A stretch of 64,000 nt of DNA from Talpa occidentalis (GCF_014898055.3 NW_023601104.1:72151106-72215105), one strand, 5' to 3'. Counted from the stretch's first letter, positions 35,020 through 50,000 are shown. Program-made: numbers and translations. The notes: generated by a model from the sequence alone, not told the origin.

Positions 35020-38000
35020 GTGAGGTGACAGGACTGGGCGAGGCGCCCGCGCGGGGGCTTCTGGGAGCGGGAGTCCGGTCCCCGGGGCCCTTCGGGTACG
35101 GAACTCACCGGGGAACTACGACTCCCACAGTGCATCGCGGCGCCTCCCCGCCGAGAAGGTCCGGACGCCCATGCTGGGTCTCTGGAGTGCAGCGTTTGTG
35201 GGGCCAGTTTGGGGAGGGGGTCGTTGTGGGAGTTAAACTTGGAGCAGAGTTCAGTAACCCGGTCCGCTCTGCCTTCAGGAGCGGAGGGAACCCTACCCTG
35301 TGCCTGGAGGACCGAAGCGGTCCGGGTGGTTCTGACAGCCCACTCCGTTCTGCCGGGACTCGGGGAGGTTCTCGGGTGGGTTAGTGCTATTTCCCCCCAC
35401 CTGGTCATAGAGAGAGGAAAGGAAGCGACCAGACTGAGCCCAGGTCTTTCCATGGTCTGTTTAATAACTGACCTACAGTGCTAGTTTGGGGCCTGCCTCG
35501 TGGGTTGGCATTTAGTTTTCATTCAGGATTTGAGCACCAGCGATGTGTTGAACAATGTTTAGCGCCGGAAATTCAGAAAAAATAAGGGCGTGATCATGAC
35601 ACAGCCTGTTGATGAAGACCGACAGGAAAACAAGACAGTTTGGAAGGTGCTGTAATAAAAGTATGAATTTTGGACTACTTATTCACTGAAGCCTCGGGCT
35701 AGAGTGAGAACCTATCACTTGGAGAAGTGTTTGGGGGATTGAGTAATGAACTGTAGTGTTCATCCTATTCCCCAATTGGAGTTCTTCCCAAGTTAGATAT
35801 TGTGGAAATATTTACCCCTGTCACTAGGGCAAGTGCTCAAGATGATTCTTTTGAGCACTCACAAGCGTTAGATTGCTTACAAAAATAAGATCGCTTAATC
35901 AGGCCACTTAGAGGGATCTGCTTTGAGTTTTATACTTGAAGTTGACCACCCGCATTTATGCAAAATTAGTAGTAATTATTACTACATTGTGCATTTATGA
36001 CTAAGTACTAATTACCTAATGCAAGGGATTGAATACAGAGTAGCAGAGAGAATATTTTAACTGAAAAATTATGCTTCATGGATTTTAGAGTCTAACAGAA
36101 ATTCTCACCTTTTGAAGATAACTCCCCATTGTGTCCTTTTGCAAAAGATTGCAAAGAAATCTTCCACCAATGAAAAACCTGTAGGCTCTTTGCAGTTTTT
36201 ATAAGTGATGGATTATTGAGTTTGATTCAGGTGAACCATTTCTTTTTAATCTGACTCTATGTGGTCACCTTTAATGTAGTAGCCAATTTAAACCAGCGGG
36301 TGTGTTAAAGAATAGAAGGGGGGCCTCCCCAGTGGTGCAGTGGGTTGAGCACAGCGCTGTGACGCTGCCTGAAGCCTCTGCAGCACAGGTTCAATTCCCA
36401 GCCAGCCAGGGAGATACCCACATGGTGCAGCCGACCTCACCTGCTCCCCTTGGCAGTTCCTTTGGTTCCTCTGCCTGTTCTGCTCCCCGCTCTGTCTCTG
36501 GTGAATCCTCTCACCCTCCTGCGCCTGTACCCCAGCTCTTGTATAAATAAAATAAATCTTTAAAAAAAAAAGTATAAGGGAGACTTCCAGACTTCCATGG
36601 TTAGAGGGGAAAGTCAAAAAACAGGAATATTATCAATTTGCTTTTTATCTTCTCTCCTATACAGGGTTCTCCCACTATCTGAGAATTGAATAATCTTATT
36701 TGGTAGGTTTTTTTAAATCTGGTAATGTTATTGCCATTAGTTTATATGGAAAATTTTTTACATGTAACCAGATCCAAAAAAATTACCTACCAAATCATAC
36801 TGTAAGGGCAGGAGGACACAGAGCAGGTTCTCTATGACCTAACCAGACAGAGTAAAGGGGGAGAGAGACCTGGAGCCCTCAGTGGCTTTTGCAGGCTTTT
36901 ATTGGGATTTACCAGGTACACAGCAGGCAGGGGTGCTGGGGGGCCGGGAGGCTGGCAGGCCTCCCAGCCCCCAGCAAGTCTTCACTCTGTCTGGGCTCTC
37001 CGGCGTTCTCTCTGCTTCTCTCTGCTTCTCTCTGCTCTCTCCATTTGTTCTTTATGCTTCTGCTGGCTTCTCCGTGACGCCGCCCTTATAAGCCCAACCT
37101 CTCAGCCCAGGTTTACCCACTTATGCATGCCCACACCCCACTCCAGGTGCCGCCATCAGGCATGCATTCAGGACCACAGGGTTCCGTCATCTATTCTAAT
37201 GGTAGGAGGGCAGAAAAGCCTGATACTTTTTACCTTACCCTACACATACCAAATAGGAAAGTTCTACTTATGGATAGTGGGGGAAACCTGTGCTACTTAT
37301 TTTTTGCCCCAGTAGAGTGCCCTGCTTAGTAATACCTACCAAGAAAGCACCAGCATTTATATTCTAAGTAGCTAGGCTTAAGTGCGTTATGCAGAAGTGG
37401 AGAGAAGAAGATTCTGGTTTGCTAAAGGTCTGGGCCAGGTGTGGGCCAGGTGTGGGCCAAGGTCTGGGCCAGGTGTGGAAGCTAGGTTCTGATGTGGAAC
37501 ATTGATATTATAGGGTGTCTTTCAAATCTAGGCCAACTGTGAGGTATAGTAGAGCATCATATTTCTTTTCCATATTTTTATTCTAGGTCACATTTAGAAG
37601 TCTAGAATAACTTCCAGATATAAAAATAATATAGTATTTTATTTTCATGGCTGCCTCAGGGTTTTAATAATCACTATAGTGCCCATTTATTGGGTCCCAG
37701 CACTGTGCTATATGCTGTCCTTACGTTGTTGTAGCATTCAGTCCTTACACATTTTACAGCTGAGAAGCCTGAGGCTCGGAGAAGTACTAGTGTAGTGCCA
37801 GCAAGGCACAGGACAGGTTCTCTATCAATTTGGGCAGATGGGAAAAGGAGAGTCCTGGAGCCCTCAGTGACTTTATCAGGCTTTTAATGATCTTATTATG
37901 CCATTTGTAGTGAGGCAACTAGGTGCAGGGCAGGCTGAGGTCCAGGAGGCTGGCAGGCCTCCCAGCTGTCTTCTGCTGCTTTGTAATCATTTGTCCTCTG

Positions 38001-41000
38001 TGTGATACTGCCCTTATAGCCTCTGTCCCTCAGATCAGGTGTTCACACTTATGCACGCCCACATTGTGCTCCAGTGTCTACCATCGGGCATGAGTACCAG
38101 ACTTCTGGTGCTGCTCATAGATGCTAATGGTGGGATGGTGGAAAAAGCCTGATAACTTCCATTTACCCTACAACTGGGTTTGTAGGATAATGATGATATA
38201 TTCATAATACCAACCTTGCTTTTCTAGCTGCTTACCGTTGATACAGAAGGTACTACTGTTATTCTTGCATCTGCTTCCTGATTATCAGGACTTTGTCAAA
38301 CAATAATTTGGTATTAGTGGTTAAACCTGTAAACTTGGAAAGAGCCCTTAGCTATGGGTGCTTCTTTTTTTTTATTTTTTTTAATTTAAATTTTATTTTT
38401 ATATTCCCCATACAATTACAACCCCCTTGTTTTTACCCCAATCTCTCCTTTCCCCGCCCCCCACCCCCCATAGATTGTCTCTTGTTCATAGTTGTTTGTT
38501 GATTTTGATATTTTATTTCTTATAGTTATTCTTTTTTCTGGTCCCTTATTTAAGTTTTCTAGATTCCTGCTATGAGTGAGACCATCCGGTATTTTTCTTT
38601 TTCTTTCTGGCTTATTTCGCTGACCATGATCCCTTCCAGCGCCATCCATGTTGCTGCAAATTGCATGTGTTTCTCTTTTTTGAATGCTGAGTAATATTCC
38701 ATGGTGTATATGAACCACATCTTCTTGATCCAGTCATCTATTTTTGGGCATTTGGGTTGTTTCCAAAGCTTAGCTATTGTAAACAGTGCTGCTATAAACA
38801 TAGGGGTGCAGGTGCTCTTTGGAATTGATGTTTCTGTGTCCTTTGGGTAAATACCTAGGAGTGGAATTGCTGGATCATATGGAAGCTCTATGTTTAGTAG
38901 GTCCAGAAATCTCCACACAGCTCTCCACAATGGTTGGACCAGTTTGCACTCCCACCAACAGTGCAGGAGAGTTCCTTTTTCTCCACACCCTCGCCAACAT
39001 TTGTTGTTGCTAGTTTTTTTAGTGTGTGCCATTCTCACTGGTGTGAGATGGTATCTCATGGTAGTTTTGATTTGCATTTCCCTGATTACAAGTGATGTTG
39101 AACATTTTTTCATATGCCTGTTGGCCGTTTGCATTTCCTCTTAAGAGAAATTTCTTTTTAGCTCTTCTGCCCATTTTTTGACTGGATTATTTTCTTTGTT
39201 TTTGTTGAGTCTCATCAGCTCTTTGTAGATTTTTGTGATCAGTCCTTTATCTTTAGTGTTGTGTGCAAAAATGTTCTCCCAGTCAGTGGGGTTTCTCTTT
39301 GTTTTTGTTATTGTCTCTTTTGCTGTGCAGAAGCTCTTTAATTTGATGTAGTCCCAGCTGTTGATCTTTGCCTTCACTATCACTGCTTTGGGTGATGTGT
39401 CTGTAAAGACACATATCATATAGTGTTTTGCCTATATTTCCTTCTATGGAGTGTCTCTAGACTGCAGGCCACATCTCCAGTGATGCCTTTTCCACAGAGT
39501 TCTCTGTCTCCCTCTCCTTCTTTCTACATCTTCAGGTCTAGGAGGGTGTCAGGTACCTCTCTGTCGTCAGCCCCAGAGCACTGTACTCTCCCTTGTGGTT
39601 TCCCTGCACCTGCTCATGGTGACTGTTCTCAGATCCCCTGCTTTGAAGGTGCCATCTGTTATGTACCAGGAGTCAGACTCACCCATGATCAGAGGGTTTT
39701 GATACAATCTAACTAGCATTTTGACAGGCTTATGTAGGTCACAGTTGAGAGTAAGTCGTGACATGGTGACTGCAGGGAAACCCAGTTAGGAGGCTATTGC
39801 AGCACGTAAGGCTACAGGTGATGGCAACTTAGTTCAGGACCATGGTGGTTGGAGAAATGAGCAGAGGTGCGTCTGGGAATTTTTTATGGTCTCTGTCTTA
39901 AGCTCTTTCACTGATGGATTTGATACATGGATGATGATGATGGATTTTATAGCTAGAAAACAAGGTGTGTTTTTATTGTTAGTGGTTGCCTTTTTGTGCC
40001 ACCTGTAATTACCCTGGTGCAAATGATCTGTGATTCAGGCCAGTGGGTTAAGACAGTCTTGGAGGCCTCGCCAAAAATAGTTGTTTATAACAGATGCTAC
40101 TCCTGTTTTTCTTTTAATTTGCCCTTGAACAGAGGCAAAGGCATCCTGCACTTTAAATGGCACGATGTTACACTAGACATTATTCTGTTGAGTTACAGTT
40201 GACTTTGGGGAATATAGAAGAATGGTCAGTGTTAGTGCCTATCCTCAGGGTTCTTTCAGAGAAAAAAAAAATATGCCTAAAGTATCCACAGAATAACTTG
40301 CTAGAGCATCTAGTTAAGTGCTAATTTATGAGTGCATTGCATGAAGATTTAGAGAGCAGAAAGTTCTGTTTTGGGTGTGGTTGTCAGGAAAGCTGGAGAA
40401 TGTGGCATGGGGGTGGTGGAGGGCTGTGAAGGATGGAATTAGGGGCACCTATTCCAGTGGGAGTGAACATTATTAGGGAAGACTCCAGCTTACTGGGAAC
40501 ACTGGATACAAGTTGGCTGTGCGAGGAAATTCAGAAATTCGGTGCTGTGGATGGCAGGAGCCAACGGTGGTGGGGCAGAAGAGAGAGCCTGAGAGGCAGG
40601 AAGAGCAGCTGGCTTTTTTTGTGCTTGCTGTAATTATGAAACAAATTTCTAGAGACATTCCATGAGGTATTTTTAAAAGCAACTGTTGAGCTTGTTGCAT
40701 TGCTGCAGATCCGTGAACACCAGGGGCCCAAGAATGAGTCCTAGATGCCTGCTGTTGGCTTATTTCAAGTTATGCTCTTGAAAGACTATTAAATAGAGGT
40801 GAGACAAATCACTAAACCAAACTTACCAATTTTTTGTGTGTGTGTTTGGTTGAGTGGTCAGTAAGCTCTGTATGTGAATCAATTTTGTTTTATTAAAATT
40901 TAGTATATATTGCCCAACTCTAGGACACTTCCAAATACCAAAGTTTTCGCTATTAAAAAGTCCAAAAGCGGGCCTCCCCCGTGGTGCAGCGGTTGAGCGC

Positions 41001-44000
41001 TGGGTTGCGAAGCTGCCTGTGGCCTCTGCACCGCTGGTTCGATCCCCGGCTGCTCCCTGGCCACCGGAGGAGGGTCCCACATGGCGCACAGACCTCTCCT
41101 GCCGCCTGCTGCTCCCCTCAGCAGTGTACTTCAGTCCTTCTGCCTGCTCTGCTCCCTGTTCTGGCTCTGGTGAATTCTCTCACCCTCCCGTGCTTCTGAC
41201 TATACCCAGTGCTTGTATAAATAAATAAACCTATAAAATAAATAAATAAATAAACAAACAAATAAATAAATAAAAAGTCCAAAAGCATGTCATTAACTTG
41301 AAAATGTACCTTTAGTTACTTATATGAACAAAGGTCTACTCACAAATTTTGAAATTTAAATTTAGATACACGTATCTCTTTAAAATCACATACTTTATAA
41401 AACCACATTAATTTGAAATATTACTTCTCTTCTTTATTCATAAAACATTTTTTCTTCGAACTCTTCACACGCATCTTTGATTTTAGTATTTTTATCATTG
41501 GTGGAGTCACATCTTGGATCAGACAATATATTTTTCCAGACGATACTTTCAGTTTTTTGAGATACATCTTTTTTGAAAATGGGTAAGATATTGAGTGTTT
41601 TATTAGGTTACAAGTACCCACATGTATAACATTAGGTTTTTTCAAGCAGTGTATCCAATGGGATACATTTATGACCGCCACAATTTAATCACTTTGTTAC
41701 TTTTTAAAGTGATCTTAAGGGTGTATAATGCAATTTATACATAGAATTCCAGAGTAATTACTAAATCTATGTTTAATTTCTCCTCTTTCCTTGATTCCAA
41801 CAGCTTACCTCTATAAACAGCAAATACAAGGCCTTAATTGAGGTTGTTTGAGGCTGCTGTGTCAGCCCCAACTGGCACTTTGTAGTCAAAATAAAGAATT
41901 TAAAGAACTCCCCATAAGAAGTACTTTGTAAGAAGTATGTATAATGTGACTTTTTTCCCCCTGAGGTTTTACAAGGAATTCTTACGTTATAGTTAATCTA
42001 TTAATGGTTCTTTTTTGTATCTTCAGCATGAGCATGAATCTCAGGCAGCAAATCTGTTTTCCAGAGGGGTCTTCCTCTGGGAGAGAAGGGCTGCTATAGG
42101 AACAGGAAGCGATATGATAGTCCATGATATGAAAGTTGGTGCACCATGAAATTGGCTTTGGATAGAAGCTGTGAAAGAGAAAGTACCAATTGCATTCACT
42201 GATTTTATCACTCACTGGTGAATGGAAATTGTTTTCTGCTTCTACTTATTAGTTTTCCAGAGAAATTCCATGAGTATTTTTTAAAAAACAGAGCTGTTGA
42301 GCTTGTGGGCAGATGGTTAGATCTTCATTTATTTTCATGCCACCTAAATCTTGGGACCTTAGATGCAGTCACTTCATCCCTGGTCCTTATCCTAATACCC
42401 TGTTGAAAAACACAAACTAACACATATTTTAGTTTATATCGTATATATAGACATATGTACTAATACATATTTTAGTTTATATTATATTCTTTTTTTTAAA
42501 ATAAATTTTATTTTTATATTCCCCATACAATTGCAATCCCCTTATTTTGACCCCAATCCCTCCCCTCCCCGCCCCCCACCCCCTTAGAGTGTCTCTGGTT
42601 CATAGTTTTTTGTTGATTTTGATTCTTATAGTTATTCATTTTTCTGGTCCCTTATTTAAGTTTTCTAGATTCCTGCTATGAGTGAGACCATCCGGTATTT
42701 TTCTTTTTCTTTCTGGCTTATTTCGCTGAGCATGATCCCTTCCAGCGCCATCCATGTTGCTGCAAATTGCATGTGTTTCTCTTTTTTGAATGCTGAGTAA
42801 TATTCCATGGTGTATATGTACCACATCTTCTTGATCCAGTCATCTATTTTTGGGCATTTGGGTTGCTTCCAAAGCTTAGCTATTGTAAATAGTGCTGCTA
42901 TAAACATAGGGGTGCAGGTGCTCTTTGGAATGGATGTTTCTGTGTCCTTTGGGTAAATACCTAGGAGTGGAATTGCTGGATCATATGTGTTTAGTAGGTC
43001 CAGAAATCTCCACACAGCTCTCCACAATGGTTGGACCAGTTTGCACTCCCACCAGCAGTGCAGGAGAGTTCCTTTTTCTCCACACCCTCGCCAACATTTG
43101 TTGTTGCTAGTTTTTTTAATATGTGCCATTCTCACTGGTGTAAGATGGTATCTCATGGTAGTTTTGATTTGCATTTCCCTGATTACAAGTGATGTTGAAC
43201 ATTTTTTCATATGCCTGTTGGCCATTTGCATTTCCTCTTCAGAGAAGTTTGTTATATTATATCCTTTAAAGGCATAGCACACCTTGGAGATTCCATGAGT
43301 TCAGTTCCAGACTACAGTAAAGCAAATATCACAATAAAGTAAGTCACACGTCTTTTTTTCCCCAGTGCACATAGAAGATACCTTTACACTATTCTGTAGT
43401 CTTTTAAGGTGCAGTAGCAGTATGTCTGAAAAAGCGATGGTCATACCTTAAAATACTTTCTTACTAAAAACTGCTACTCACTATCTGAGCCTTCAGCAAC
43501 TTGAAATCTTTTTGGGTAGGTCTTGCCATAGTGTTGATGGCTGCTGATTGATTGGGGTGGTGGTTGCTGAGGGTTGGGGTGACTGTGGCAATTTCTTAAA
43601 ACATGACAGCAATGAAGCTTGCCGCATTGATGGACTCTTCCTTTCTTGAAAGATCTCTTCGTAACATGTGATGTTGTTTGTTAGCACTTTACTACATTAG
43701 GATGTCTCTCAAAATTGAAGTCAATCCTCTCAAACCCTTCCCCTGCTTTATCAACTAAGTTTATGTAATATTGTAATCTTTATTTGTCATTTCAACAATG
43801 TTTATAACGTCTACACCAGTAGTACATCCTTTCTCAAGTAACCACATTCTTTGCTCATCCATAAAAAACAATCCCTCCATCCATTAAAGTTTTTATGGTA
43901 AATTTTCAGAAATTCAGTCACATCTTCAGGCTCCACCACTAATTCTGATTCTCTTGCTACTTCCACCACATCTGTGGTTATTTTCTCTACTGAAATCTTG

Positions 44001-47000
44001 AATCCCTCAAAGTCATCCATGAGGATTGGAATCAGGTTCTTCCAAAGTCCTGTTAATGTTATTTTGATCTCCGCCCATGAATCACAGATGTTCTTAATGG
44101 CATCTAAAATGGTGAATTCTTTCCAGATGATTTTCAGTTTACTTTGCCCAGATCCATCAGAGGAATCACTATCTGTGGTAGCTATAACTTTATGAAATAT
44201 ATTTCTTAAATGATAAGATTTGAAAGTCAAAATCACTCCCTGATCCATGGGCTGCAGGATGGATGTTGTGTTAGCATGCATGAAAATAATATTAATCTCC
44301 TCGTACATTTCTATCAAAGCTCTTGGATGACCTGGTTCATTGTCAATAAACAATAATATTTTGGAAAAAATCTTTTTTTCTGAGCAGTAGGTCTCAATTT
44401 GGGGCTTAAACTATCCAGTAAACCAAGATATAAACTGATGTGCTGTCATCCAGGCCTGTTGCATTTATAAAGCACAGGCAGAATAAATTTAGCATAATTC
44501 TTAAGGGCCCTAGGATTTTCAAAATAGTAAATGAGCACTGACTTCACCAGATAGATGCACTAGCCCTAACAAGACAGTCTGTCCTTTGAAACTTTGAAGC
44601 AAGATACTGACTTCTATCTGTGAAAATTCTAGATGGCATCTTTTTTAATAAAGACTTTTGTCTGCATTGAAAATCAGTTGTTTAGTGTAGCCACCTTCAT
44701 TGATTATCTTAGTTTAATTTTTCTGGATAACTTACTACAGCTTCTATACCAGCACTTTCTGCTTCATCTTACACTTTGTTGTTATGGAGATGGCTTGTGT
44801 ATGCATGTGTGAATATATATGTGTGTACATATATATGTTACTCATACACGTATACAGTAAACACATCAAAGATTTAATTTGACTCATGGAACCAGTAAGA
44901 TTCCACAGCCATTTCACGAGACGACTAAGACTGCCACACGTTTACAGTAAGATAAGCAATGCTAAAATGACTTTATGAATGGATGCAAAACTGGTCACTA
45001 TCCACTGGGTGATAATTAATTGCATTTTACTAACTATAATTTGTGTTTTGTGGACAGAAATTATTTGTATTACTATTAGTTTTCTACACACTATCTTCTT
45101 TTACAGAATTCTGAATTAGAGGGAGATAGCCTGATGGATAATATAGCTAGGACACAGTTTTTCCACTGCTGTGTGTATGTGCATGTATATGAATAACTTT
45201 TTTTCTGAAGCTTTGAAAGTAAGATGGAAACATCATGATACTCCAAAGTAATAAAGAATGCATCTGCTAAGACTGACATTCTTTTACATAAGAACTATGA
45301 TATCACAATTAAGAAAATAAAAGATAATTCTATAATATCCAATATCCAGTTTTAATTCCCCCACTTGTCCCAACATTATGTATGCATAAACACATATGTA
45401 TATGTGTGTGTGTGTGTGTGTGTGTATGTCCATCCAACCAAAGTTCCTTTATTTCAGACTGTTTCAAAATTTTTGAAGAGCTAATCCCTTGGGACTGAGT
45501 ATACTGGTGACTAATCCTGTTGATCTTTCTTTCTTTTCAGGTAGTAATGTTTCTGAAACAGATCAGATACTTAAGGCTGTCATCAGCCTCCCAAGAGAGC
45601 TGTATCACTTTCATTAACATGGTTATGAACTGTGTGCCCTGTACCCTAGGGAAATGAACCTATGGGTCCTTTGCTATTTATGCAAAAGAAAATTATCTGT
45701 TGTTATGGAGCTGTTAATCAGTGTTTGTATTGTACCCAGTTGGTAACTGTCTTCCCTGTGGGGGTTCTCAAGCAGAAAGGAGGGCTAGACCAGAATAGAA
45801 TAGTCTGTTCCTTTGGGATGGAAAGGAAGCAAGGAAATTCAAGATAAAATGAGAGCAGGGAAAGTGGAACCTGTTTTTGTATCCCTGTATTGAAGCAGAT
45901 TTGTGTTTTTGAATTCTGACTTGAGAACTATATAGTGTTCAGAGTTCTTTATGACTTAGGTAACTGTTTTTAAATAGTTACTTCAGTTTTCTCTTATTTG
46001 AGGTAAAGATTTTCATCATTTTTTAGAAAGGAATTTAATTATAGATCTTAGTTATAGATATGATGCAATTGTTGTGACTCCTTCCCTTAATTGTTCCGAA
46101 GGCTAAATTTCTAGATCTCCTAATGTACTCGATGTCCCTAGATCACCCCTAGGTATTATGAGGATCCAGAGAACTCAGCATATTGTCATACTCATGGTTA
46201 TGATTTATGACAGCAAAAGACATCAAAGCACAATCAGCAAAGGGAAAAAAGGCTCCCGGGGTAAAGTCTGGAGGAAACCAGCACAAACTTCCAAAAGTCC
46301 TCTCGCAGTGGAGTCACACAGGATATGCTTAATTCCTCCAGCACTGAACTGTAACAAACAACACATGCAAAGTGTTGTCTACCAAGGAAGCTCCTTAGAG
46401 ACGTGGTGCTCATGGTATTTATTGGGGCAGGTCATAGAGGCAACTTCTGTCTAGCACTTCCCAAAATTCCAGGCTCCCAGAAGGAAAGTAGCTGTTAAGC
46501 ATAAACCAATTATTTTTGTAGGTTAGACACAGTAAGTTACTCTGTCAGTTCTGGGAATGGTAGAACCCTCCAGAAATCCAGATACCCAGATGCCAAACCA
46601 AGGGTTAACCATTCAAACAGGGCTTTTTAAGGGTAGCAACCTTGAGTCTACTGTATTAACGCTTTTCTACAACTAGTTTTTCTCCCTTTCCTAATACTCT
46701 GTATATTAAAACATCCAAAGACTGCTTGTGTCTTCTCTGTGATGGATAGACCTCCCCAGGAAAAATGTGTCACTTTGGCCTGTATATTAGTGGTAGTGGA
46801 GCCTCCCTGGTGGTGCAAGGGGTTAAATCTCAGCACTATGAAGCTGTAAGCAGCCACTACAGTACGAGTTCAATCCCTGGCCAGGGAGCTGACCTCTCCT
46901 GTCTTGCGTGCTGCTCCCCTCAGCAGTGTATTTCAATCAATCTACCTGTTCTGCTCCCCACCTTGTCTCTGGTGAATCCTCTCACTGCCCCCCTGCCCAC

Positions 47001-50000
47001 CTCTGACCTACACCCCAGCTCTTGTATGCATTAATAAATAAATCTTAAAAAAAAAAGTTATCCTCTACCTCAAGACCAGAGGTTTAAGGAAAAAAAAAGA
47101 ATGAAAGTAGGGGTACTAGCCAGAATTAGGGAATTTACCAGAAATAACCTTTCTATCAGAGAAGACTTTCTGTATGGCAGGACAAGCATCTAATTATAGA
47201 GCATCTGGTCTTTGTTATATGAGTCACACTCTCCTTATCATGTGAGTTATTTTTATGCATAACTATGCAAATTTATGCATAAATCTTACCTCTCCTTGAA
47301 GCCCAAGGCCCTTTCCCATACCTTAGCTCAGACACATACCCCCATTTTCCCTCATTGATCTTGGAATCTATGTGTATGTGAATTCCCCATATGTACGTAA
47401 TTAAGTTTGTTATTTTTTCTCCGACTAGTCTGTCTGATGTTAATATTATTATTTAGCCAGCCCAAGAAGAGCCCAGAGTGATAAGGGAAATTTCCTTTCC
47501 TCCCCAATACCAATAACAAATTTACTAAGATTTTTTTTTTAATAACGCCGGAGGCTGTGTGGGAAGAAGGGGAAGCAAAAAAGAATGTATGTTTAGGGGA
47601 TTACTTTGATTTTCTCTCCCTGGATGAGTACTTAATTTTTATACTAAGCCATTACTGTTTGTCAACAAAAATGCAAGCTCATTGCTAAGTATTGCTTTTT
47701 AAGTTGTGCTCTAAAAACCATAAATGTTCTCAGAGGTGATCCTAAAGACATCCCACAGAATGTGAATGAATTTTTGTAAAGCATGTCTCTAATAGGAATT
47801 TGTATCTGGGATATATAAGGAACTATTATAATTCACTAATTAAAAAAAAACTAATTTTAGAGTATGAAGTACCTTCTCCAAAGAAGATATACAGATGGCC
47901 AATAAGCCCATAAAACATGTTCAGTATCATTAACTGTCAAGTAAATGAAATAAAAGCTACTGCAAGATAACTGCTTCATATCCACTAGAATAGCTATGAG
48001 GAAAAATGCAAGTAATAGTATGTATTGCTGAGGATGTGAAGAAATTGGAACCCTTCTGTATAGATGATAGGAATGTAAAATGGTGCAGTTACTTTGGAAA
48101 ACCATCTGGCAATTCCTCAAAATTTAAACAGAGGATAGCATATGATCAAACAATTCTACTTCTAGGTATCTTACTTAAGAGAAATGAAAACATATATCCA
48201 TCCCAAAACATATATGTTCATACTGCATTATTCATAATGCCCAAAAACTGGGAAACAAGCAAATACTGTAAGTTGATGAATGGACAAACAATGTGGTATA
48301 GTCATATAATGGAATATTACTTGGCAATAAAAAATAAATTACTGATACATGTTACCACATGAATAAAGCTTGAAACCATGCCAAGTCAAAGAAGGCAGTA
48401 ATTCCATTTATGTCAACTATCTAGAATAGGCAAGTTTATAGAATTATAGAAAGTAGATTAGTTGTTGACAGGGCTTCAGGAGGATAAGGATTGGAGGTGT
48501 CTGTTAAGAGTTGCTGGGTTTCTATTGGTCGTAGTGAAAATATTTTAAAATTGATTGTGCTGATGGATTCCTGACTCTGTGAAAATACTAAAAGCCATTG
48601 ACTCATACACTTTATTACTTTTTGAATTGTACACTTTAAATGGGTGAATCGAATAGTTTATGAATTATACCTCAAAAAAACTATTAGAAAAATACACTAG
48701 TTTTTAAGAGAAAATAAAGTGAATTATTTGTATATTATTCTGAGCAGCTGACCTATAATACTCAGATATTTATTAGAATTCTTAAGTTATATTTTCAGTC
48801 ATGAGTTAATTATTAACTGCCTGAGAACATCACATATTCATTCTGAAGAATGACCCTATGTTGGAAATATTTTAAGCATTTTCTGCTTTGTAAGATGACA
48901 CACCTGTATGTTTCTGTCATGCATCTTAGTTTAGAACTTAATTTCCATTTTCCTCATCTGCTTCTCGTGTCACCCAAGTGGGTGCTGAGGATGAGGCTTC
49001 TTGAAGGAGTTCTTGGCTGGAAGCAAGACACCCTTCTTCCTAAGTGTCTAGGTGTCAGGATGCTAAGAAGGTGGGCTCATCTATTAGTATCTGAATATTA
49101 TTCAGTCATATGGTTTTGAATCTGCTTGTATTTGGGCAAAGGAAATGTGTTTTCCTCCCGCTAGGTTTTGCTTCATTCAGAATTCATCAATTCACTTAGC
49201 TATAACAGCATACTATAGGCAATCTTTATTCAGTGATCATGCTGACAGATGTTTCTTATATACTTTTCTATCCCTTTCTGCTTACAGCCAAGGAAGGAAT
49301 GTCTGAGAAATGCAGTCTGTGTTCCATTTAGGCTGCTGCTTTATATTAGTCTCATGTGAATGTCTAGAATGGAAAAAGAATTATGAAGAATCTGGGACAA
49401 CTTTCTTAGTCCTCTTGAGTCAGGTTCTCACAATGACTTCGATCTCTTTTTTCAAGTATTGTAAACTCTTAGCCAGATCATCCCTCAAACTCACGTTCAA
49501 AGACAAATACAAAAGCATATCCTAAAACCAAATATAAATGAATTTTAGATTTGCTGCCATTTAAGATGATTCACATCACCACTTCTCCATCATCACAAAT
49601 AATTCTTGCGAACTTGTCAAAGGGGACTAGAAGTTCTAACTCTGTGGGTGTTTCAGAAATAAATAATACATTTTTGAAATTTTCCAGTAGGGATATTATT
49701 ATGTATCTTGAAATCTCAAGTAGGATATGCCTCACATAGAGAGCAGGATGCTAATGAAGGTTGAAGCCTGTATCCTATTAACAACCTCCCTCCCGTGTTG
49801 CCATGCCCTTTCCTTACAGAAGCTGTACCGTGTAGCCACATTTCTGGTGTGGTCTTCTGAGGAGACAGGTGATCTGGTTTCTTTTACAGCCTGGCTTTCT
49901 GAGATCCTTTGTTTTATGGTACTGTGAAGTTTTGTGTGTGACCAGATGTTCTAATAAATCCCTTAGGAGATTTTAATAGAGTTCAATCTGTATTTAAACT

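Noticed and set aside
34902..35453. Open frame of 183 codons on the minus strand opposite FNTB exon 1
   Set aside because: A GC-rich shadow frame across the FNTB promoter region. Low-complexity product with no recognised domain.
40970..41040. tRNA-like cloverleaf with B box
   Set aside because: It is the head of a SINE with a long body, A-rich tail and target duplication, not a tRNA gene. The same holds for the other SINE heads.
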